This document shows, one piece after another, positions 59,227-64,000 of a DNA stretch of 64,000 bases. The position numbers and the translations under genes are program-made. Within the stretch, counting starts at the first letter, position 1. The number at the start of each line of letters is the position of its first letter. This stretch comes from Papilionanthe hookeriana x Papilionanthe teres (taxonomy: Eukaryota; Streptophyta; Magnoliopsida; Asparagales; Orchidaceae). The notes beneath the pieces are model-generated. The model saw only the letters and a list, made by a program, of their open reading frames with translations. It was not told where the DNA came from and made no database searches. The stretch spans positions 114,633,738-114,697,737 of the forward strand of contig CM040423.1 of assembly GCA_022702705.1 (NCBI GenBank), given 5' to 3'.

Positions 59227-59391
59227 TCAGATGTTCATCAAACTCCTGCAGCAGGTGAACTTCTGGGCTGGTAGTATCTTTGTGAGCATGTATGCTTGAT
59301 TCTCTTTCATATAAATTTTCTTTAACATAACCTTGCAATCATCAATCAAGTCCCGAATAAAGTGGTGCCTCAAAGCGTTGTGCTTAGTATA
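59227..59391 (-). pseudogene. Copia-2 RNase H C-terminus
   Basis: Minus-strand end of a copia polyprotein: TKHNALRHHFIRDLIDDCKVML, KKIYMKENQAYMLTKILPAQKF, then a Cys pair and LMNI before TGA (59227-59229). It corresponds to the family end pattern TKHI.IRYHFIRE...N.ADMLTK. The frame is open but ends at 59391 where Ath-4 begins; the upstream pol should lie beyond the right end of Ath-4, outside the window. Confidence 0.85.
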
Positions 59392-59571
59392 TGATCACAG
59401 AAAAATTCATTAAGAAATTCATATCTAATTTTGATGAAATTGCACTTTAAAGAAAGGTATTTTCTTTATTTTATTGCAGGAATGAAGATTTATTAGTGAT
59501 AGAAGCAAAAAAAATGAAATGGAGCAAATTTAGATCAAAAAGGAGAAAATTCATGCAAATATAACTACTTC

Positions 59572-59742
59572 GCCGACGGTGAGATCGAGGCCGCCGACGG
59601 CGAGATCGTGAGGAGAAATTTCTGAAGGAATTATAACTACCTCGCCGACAGCGAGCCCGAGCCCGCCGACAGCGAGATCGCGCGGTTTGAAGACCTTCTA
59701 GAAGCCCCGCTGACGGTGAGGTTTTTTCCCGCCGACGGCGAG
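59572..59742. promoter_or_regulatory. Ath-4 U3 GC-module array
   Basis: CGCCGACGGTGAGATCG, CGCCGACGGCGAGATCG, CGCCGACAGCGAGCCCG, CGCCGACAGCGAGATCG, CGCTGACGGTGAGG and CGCCGACGGCGAG are separated by short AT-rich spacers, ending about 80 bp before the TATA box. Position and repetition suggest binding sites; the factor is unknown. Confidence 0.6.
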
Positions 59743-59821
59743 CTAGTTCAAAATGCATATACATTGAACCTGGACACTTTTTGAAGAGGTGTTTAAGCAC
59801 CCCTTGGACCTTTGCCTACCT

Positions 59822-59830
59822 CTATAAATA
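59822..59830 (+). promoter_or_regulatory. LTR TATA box (Ath-4)
   Basis: CTATAAATAGAGG, followed about 25-35 bp later by GAGTGTGTGTCTC, a likely transcript start region (start of R). Confidence 0.75.
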
Positions 59831-60920
59831 GAGGCCGAATTCTAGAGAGTGTGTGTCTCTTGAGTCTTCTGTGTGTTCATTTCTAGTGTCTTGAGTGTAA
59901 GTTTAAGTGAGTTTAGTGAGTTCATTAGTTTAATTGAGTGCTGTTTAGTTGCTGTACTAGAAGGAAAAGTCAAAGGAAGGAGAAAATTAAGATAAGTATC
60001 TTTTTTTATTGTTGTTAACTTTAAATGAAATCCATGCTTTGTTTTATTCCCATGCATTCTGAGTAGTTTTCTTAATCTTTCTCCTTGTTTATGAAAATTA
60101 TGCCGATCGATGAAATTAAATAAAAGCACCTAATATAGTATAAATAAATTGTGATAATTTTTACTTAAAACTTAATTTACTTTCAATCTGGTCAATTGAG
60201 TAGTTAAAATATGTTGAATTATCAACTATAGTAAAAATTACATCCAATATTCAGGAAAGTCGAAAAGCCTTGGAAGGCGGGTGCAAATAAATAGGGAAAT
60301 ATTAATTATCGGACGTAGAATTGGATATTTTAGTGTGACAGACTAAAATACTCAATTCGATCCTACTGTTTGAGAGCTGAAGTGTAGATGTTAGCCCTCA
60401 GGTGAGGGGAACGTGGGAGCTCTGAAGTGGCGGCCGGTATCCTCCCAGCCTAGCCGTAGATTCAGTAATCAAACATAGGATTAGTCAATGTTCTTTGCAC
60501 CTGGACCAAAGGGTAAAGAATAGGAATGCTTCTATTTGTCACAATACAATCCAAAAATTCTATTTAAATTCATCAGTTCAATTAATTTTCTAAAAACAAG
60601 GAGAATGATACTTTTTCTAAATTAATTAAATCAACTTTATTTTAAGCATTAGTTTACTTTAAGTTTGTTTTTAATTTCAGTCTACTAGATTAGTAACTAA
60701 TTCATTTAAATTTAGCTGATAACAAATCTGTTAAAAACTTCTCTGTGGGATCGATAACCAGGACTCCACTAGAGCCATGTATTACTTGATACAATACGTA
60801 TACTTGCGTAGAATCCACATTATACATTAAATCATATAACTATATTTAAAGCAGGATCAAGTTTTTGGTGCCGATACTATTAATTTAAATTGCATACATA
60901 TAAAAAGTGGGTCAAGTTTT

Positions 60921-60938
60921 TGCCACCGTTGCCGGGGA
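60921..60938 (+). other. Ath-4 primer-binding site (tRNA-Asp)
   Basis: TGCCACCGTTGCCGGGGA, 16 of 18 bases of the tRNA-Asp complement; both mismatches lie near the 5' end, where pairing to the tRNA CCA matters. An upstream partial copy at 60867 (TGGTGCCGAT) keeps the TGG instead. Confidence 0.85.
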
Positions 60939-60995
60939 AGTAAAGAAATTATTTACTAAAGTAACGGACTAATCGAAAATCTATTTTAAAATTGT

Positions 60996-63230
60996 ATGCG
61001 AAAATTTGGAAACGAATATTTAATACCTTACGATTCAGAATTAGAGGGTACAATTAAAAGAATTAGAAAACAAAAAAGTGAAATCATAAATTTAACACAA
61101 ATGGCAAATATACCTGATAATGAAAATATCAATCAACCAAGACCATTACGAGATTATGCCAACCCTACATTAGATGAAATTCATTTAACTATTCAAAACC
61201 CTGATGTAGCTGCTAATTCATTCAAACTTAAACCTGCAATTATCCAAATGGTACAAAACAATCAATTTAGTGGTTCACCTACTGAAGATCCTAATTTACA
61301 TCTTGCCAGTTTCTTAGAACTATGTGCTACTTTCAAATATGAAGGAGTATCTAACGATGCTATTAGACTTAAACTTTTTCCTTTTTCTTTAATGGATAAG
61401 GCTAAAATGTGGTTAAATTCGTTAGCACCTGGATCTATTAAAACTTGGGAAGAATTATCAGAAAAATTTCTATCCAAATATTTTCCACCATCTAAAACTG
61501 CTAAGCTTAGAAATGATATAACTTCTTTTAGTCAGTTTAATGGAGAGTCAATATATGAATCTTGGGAGAGATTTAAAGAACTTCTTAGGAAATGCTCGCA
61601 TCATGCGTTACCAGATTGGTTAATTATCCAAACTTTTTATAATGGATTAATAGGATCATTAAGATCAATCATCGATGCTGCTGCTGGAGGATCATTAATG
61701 TCAAAACCATTTGATGAAGCCTATGCACTAATCGAAGAAATGACAACAAATAATTTTCAATGGCTATCTGATAGAATGAATCCGAAAAAAATAGCTAGTA
61801 TTCATGAAAATGATGCAATATCTATGTTAGCTTCACAAATTGCTGTTATATCTAAAAAATTAGATCATTTTGGAATGAATTACTCTCCAACTATAACAGA
61901 AGAAAATTCATCTGGACAACTTATAGAATCTCAATCTCAATATGAAACAATTAATGCAATTAACAACATACCTAATAATCCTTATGCAAATTATTATAAT
62001 CCTGGATGGAAAAATCATCCTAATTTTAATTGGAATAATAATACAACTAATCAACCATGGATGAATAATATGACACAACAATTAGGAAATCCATCTAATC
62101 AAGGAAATCCTAATTATAAACCTAATTATCCCCCTCGATTTAATAATAATAACCCACAATTTAAAGAAAAGAAATTATCTATAGAAGAATTAATATTAAA
62201 TATGGGTCAACATTTACAAAATCAAGGAAATCAACTACAAATACAAGGAAATCAATTACAAAATCAAGGAACAACTATCAAAAATATTAAAACTCAACTT
62301 GGACATATCGCTACTGCACTTAATAATAGAATTCCTGGAACATTTCCTAGTAATATAGAAATAAATCCTAAAGACAAGGGAAATAAACAAATCAAAGCAA
62401 TACAATTACGAAGTGGAAAAGAATTAGAACCTCGAATTCAGAAAGAACTTGAAAGTCAAAAAGAGGAAGTGGAAATTGAAAAAGAAAAGAATCAACAAGA
62501 TCCAAACATAGAAAATCCTAAAATACCTATGAAAATTTCTGTTGAAAAACCTCCACCACCATTTCCTCAACGACTAATTCAACATAAAAAAGACAAACAT
62601 TTTGCTAAATTCCTTGAAATTTTGAAGAAATTAACGATAAATATTCCTTTCGTAGAAGCTTTAGAACAGATGCCAAACTATGTAAAATTCATGAAAGATA
62701 TTCTAAATAAAAAAAGAAAATTTACTGATAATGAAATGGTTGCACTTAGTGAAGAGTGTAGTGCTATTATTCAGAAAAAACTTCCTGAAAAATTAAAAGA
62801 TCCTGGTAGTTTCACTATACCTTGTGCAATTGGAGAAAAATTCTATGGAAAAGCTTTGTGTGACTTAGGAGCAAGCATCAATCTAATGCCACTATCAATT
62901 TTCAAGAGATTAGGATTAGGAGAAATTTCACCTACTTCAGTAACCCTTCAGTTAGCTGACCATTCTGTTACATATCCTAAGGGAGTTATTGAAGATGTAT
63001 TAGTTAAAGTGGATAAATTTATCTTCCCTGTCGATTTTATTGTTCTAGATATAGAAGAAGATAAAGAAATTCCTATCATTTTAGGAAAACCATTTTTAGC
63101 CACTGGAAAAGCTATGATTGATGTTCAGAAAGGAGAATTAACTATGAGAGTAAATGACCAAAAAGTAACTTTTAATATTGCTAAATCAATGAAATATCCT
63201 GCGCTAGAAAAAAATGATGAGTGTTTTTGA
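60996..63230 (+). CDS. Athila gag-protease polyprotein, 744 aa
   Basis: The one long intact frame in the window. The start MRKFGNEYLIPYD lies 58 bp after the PBS and fits other Athila gags. Residues ~88-218 form the retrotransposon gag (capsid) domain: MVQNNQFSGSPTEDPN, ATFKYEGVSN, AKMWLNSLAPGSIKTWEEL, KYFPPSKTAKLRNDI, LPDWLIIQTFYNGL. Residues ~300-400 are Asn/Gln-rich, followed by a QGNQLQ.QG heptad-like stretch. No CCHC knuckle is seen, as is usual for Athila. PPPPFPQRL (about 525) leads to the protease, with catalytic D623 in CDLGASINLMPLS, then FIFPVDFIVLDIEEDKEIPIILGKPFLATG. It forms virus-like particles and processes the polyprotein in living elements. The TGA at 63228 is in frame with the next ORF. 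Confidence 0.93.
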   Translation: MRKFGNEYLIPYDSELEGTIKRIRKQKSEIINLTQMANIPDNENINQPRPLRDYANPTLDEIHLTIQNPDVAANSFKLKPAIIQMVQNNQFSGSPTEDPNLHLASFLELCATFKYEGVSNDAIRLKLFPFSLMDKAKMWLNSLAPGSIKTWEELSEKFLSKYFPPSKTAKLRNDITSFSQFNGESIYESWERFKELLRKCSHHALPDWLIIQTFYNGLIGSLRSIIDAAAGGSLMSKPFDEAYALIEEMTTNNFQWLSDRMNPKKIASIHENDAISMLASQIAVISKKLDHFGMNYSPTITEENSSGQLIESQSQYETINAINNIPNNPYANYYNPGWKNHPNFNWNNNTTNQPWMNNMTQQLGNPSNQGNPNYKPNYPPRFNNNNPQFKEKKLSIEELILNMGQHLQNQGNQLQIQGNQLQNQGTTIKNIKTQLGHIATALNNRIPGTFPSNIEINPKDKGNKQIKAIQLRSGKELEPRIQKELESQKEEVEIEKEKNQQDPNIENPKIPMKISVEKPPPPFPQRLIQHKKDKHFAKFLEILKKLTINIPFVEALEQMPNYVKFMKDILNKKRKFTDNEMVALSEECSAIIQKKLPEKLKDPGSFTIPCAIGEKFYGKALCDLGASINLMPLSIFKRLGLGEISPTSVTLQLADHSVTYPKGVIEDVLVKVDKFIFPVDFIVLDIEEDKEIPIILGKPFLATGKAMIDVQKGELTMRVNDQKVTFNIAKSMKYPALEKNDECF

Positions 63231-64000
63231 ATGGAAGTACTTGATCATCTTCAAAAAGAACATTTTAAGGAATATTATGAAGAAAAATTAGAAAAAGAAA
63301 ATACTGAATTAATTGAAAAATCTAAGATAAATGAAGAATTAGATTATATTCAAGAGAAATTTGAATTTTTGCATAACACAGAAAATACTGAAAAAAATAT
63401 AGTTCCATTGATTATTAAACCTCCTAAACTTGAGCTAAAAATGTTACCTAATCATTTAAAGTATGCTTACTTAGGTAATTCTTCAACTCTACCAGTTATT
63501 ATTTCATCTGAATTAAATGAATCTTAAGAACAAAAACTTTTAGATACATTAAAAAAATATAAGAAAATTTTTGGTTGGACTTTAGCGAGATATTAAAGGA
63601 ATTAGTCCTTCAATACTGTATGCACAAAATTATTTTAGATAATGAACATAAACCTAAAGCCGATCCACAAAGGAGATTAAACCCGATAATGAAAGAAGTA
63701 GTTAAAAAGGAAATTTTAAAATGGTTAGATAATGGTATTATATATCCTTTTTCTGACAGTGCTTGGGTAAGCCTAATTCACTGTGTACCTAAAAAAAGAG
63801 GGGTGACTGTCAAAACTAATGAAAATAATGAACTTATTCCTATAAGACAAGTTATTGGATGGCGAATATGTATTGATTATAGAAAATTAAATACAGCCAC
63901 TAGAAAAGATCACTTCCCTTTACCATTTCTAGACTAGATGTTAGATAGATTAGCTGGACATAAGTATTTTTGTTTCTTAGATGGATATACCGGTTATCAT
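63231..64000 (+). pseudogene. Ath-4 pol: linker and N-terminal reverse transcriptase
   Basis: Continues gag-protease in the same frame after a TGA (ECF*MEVLDHL; Ath-1 has a Gln codon at this place). MEVLDHL...KPPKLELKMLPNHLKYAYLG runs to a stop at 63525; after it EQKLLDTLKKYKKIFGWTLA is still legible. Two apparent 1-bp insertions (near 63586 and 63611) shift the frame. RT then reads open to 63934: HKIILDNEHKPKADPQRRLNP, WVSLIHCVPKKRG, WRICIDYRKLNTATRKDHFPLPFLD, followed by TAG where the family has Gln, then MLDRLAGHKYFCFLDGYTGYH to the edge. About five point lesions inactivate pol, far fewer than in Ath-1. Confidence 0.88.

Larger units (their letters stand above)
59392..60914 (+). repeat. 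Ath-4 5' LTR
   Basis: TGATCACAGAAAAATTC to AAAGTGGGTCA, 1523 bp; the end could instead be at 60859 (AGCAGGATCA), because the boundary is duplicated with a 55-bp offset. U3 carries at least five CGCCGACGGCGAG/CGCCGACAGCGAG units (59572-59742). A TATA box is at 59822. U5 has TCTGTGGGATCGATAACCAGG and ACTCCACTAGAGCC (60743-60776) and AATACGTATACTTGCG. The Arg-rich minus-strand frame 59471-59800 is this GC module read as codons. Confidence 0.85.
59392..64000 (+). mobile_element. Ath-4: young Athila element, right end outside window
   Basis: LTR (59392-60914), PBS, intact gag-protease frame and most of the RT start; the rest is outside. It is the least damaged element here. It inserted into the copia-2 RNase H gene; the five bases before the LTR are GTATA, to be compared with the unseen right flank. 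Confidence 0.9.

Noticed and set aside
59471..59800. Arg-rich minus-strand frame (SRCRRARARCRRGS)
   Set aside because: A translation of the CGCCGACGGCGAG promoter module in the Ath-4 LTR.

Overview
This window looks like gene-poor, repeat-dense nuclear DNA of a flowering plant, probably a eudicot, although the sequence does not settle the species. It is AT-rich, and almost every recognisable coding stretch belongs to a retroelement: Ty3/gypsy elements of the Athila and Tat clades, Ty1/copia, and non-LTR LINEs. I found no convincing host protein-coding gene, rRNA, tRNA or CRISPR array. Nearly everything is degenerate. The one long intact frame is an Athila gag-protease ORF near the right edge.

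Layout. 1-4153: two minus-strand Athila LTRs separated by unassigned DNA with a dense TTGACC/GGTCAA array. 4154-7263: 3' part of a minus-strand Tat element, with a ~170-bp tandem array in its 3' untranslated region and the last codons of its integrase. 7264-41377: one large plus-strand Athila copy (Ath-1), inserted inside the Tat integrase. Its gag gene is split by a 13.2-kb non-coding insertion (10495-23651) made of two interlocked inverted repeats. Its integrase gene is split at a TA repeat by two LINEs lying tail to tail (26613-34094). Downstream it carries two successive env-like ORF3 pseudogenes, a purine tract and the 3' LTR. 41378-42261: the Tat integrase resumes. 42262-51495: a scrambled Athila cluster with a minus 3' LTR and 3' region, a plus ORF3-3' region-LTR segment, and a minus gag-protease segment with a primer-binding site and a ~0.1-kb LTR remnant. 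52463-54876: a decayed minus-strand copia gag-integrase region. 55096-55808: two related TTCG-rich, hAT-MITE-like repeats. 55809-58783: unassigned, possibly old low-copy DNA. 58784-59391: copia 3' LTR and RNase H tail, interrupted at 59391 by a plus-strand Athila (Ath-4, 59392 to beyond the edge) with LTR, PBS, an intact 744-codon gag-protease ORF and a lightly damaged pol.

Inferred order of events: Tat first; then Ath-1 into Tat; then the inverted-repeat insertion and LINE-2 into Ath-1; then LINE-1 into the TA tail of LINE-2. Independently, Ath-4 entered the copia element. The most unusual items are the interlocked inverted-repeat insertion, the U3-like GC modules in front of both ORF3 copies, a conserved second purine tract about 0.9 kb upstream of the normal one, and a 55-bp duplication at the LTR/PBS boundary in two Athila copies. 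All similarity statements come from reading the sequence; no database search was run.
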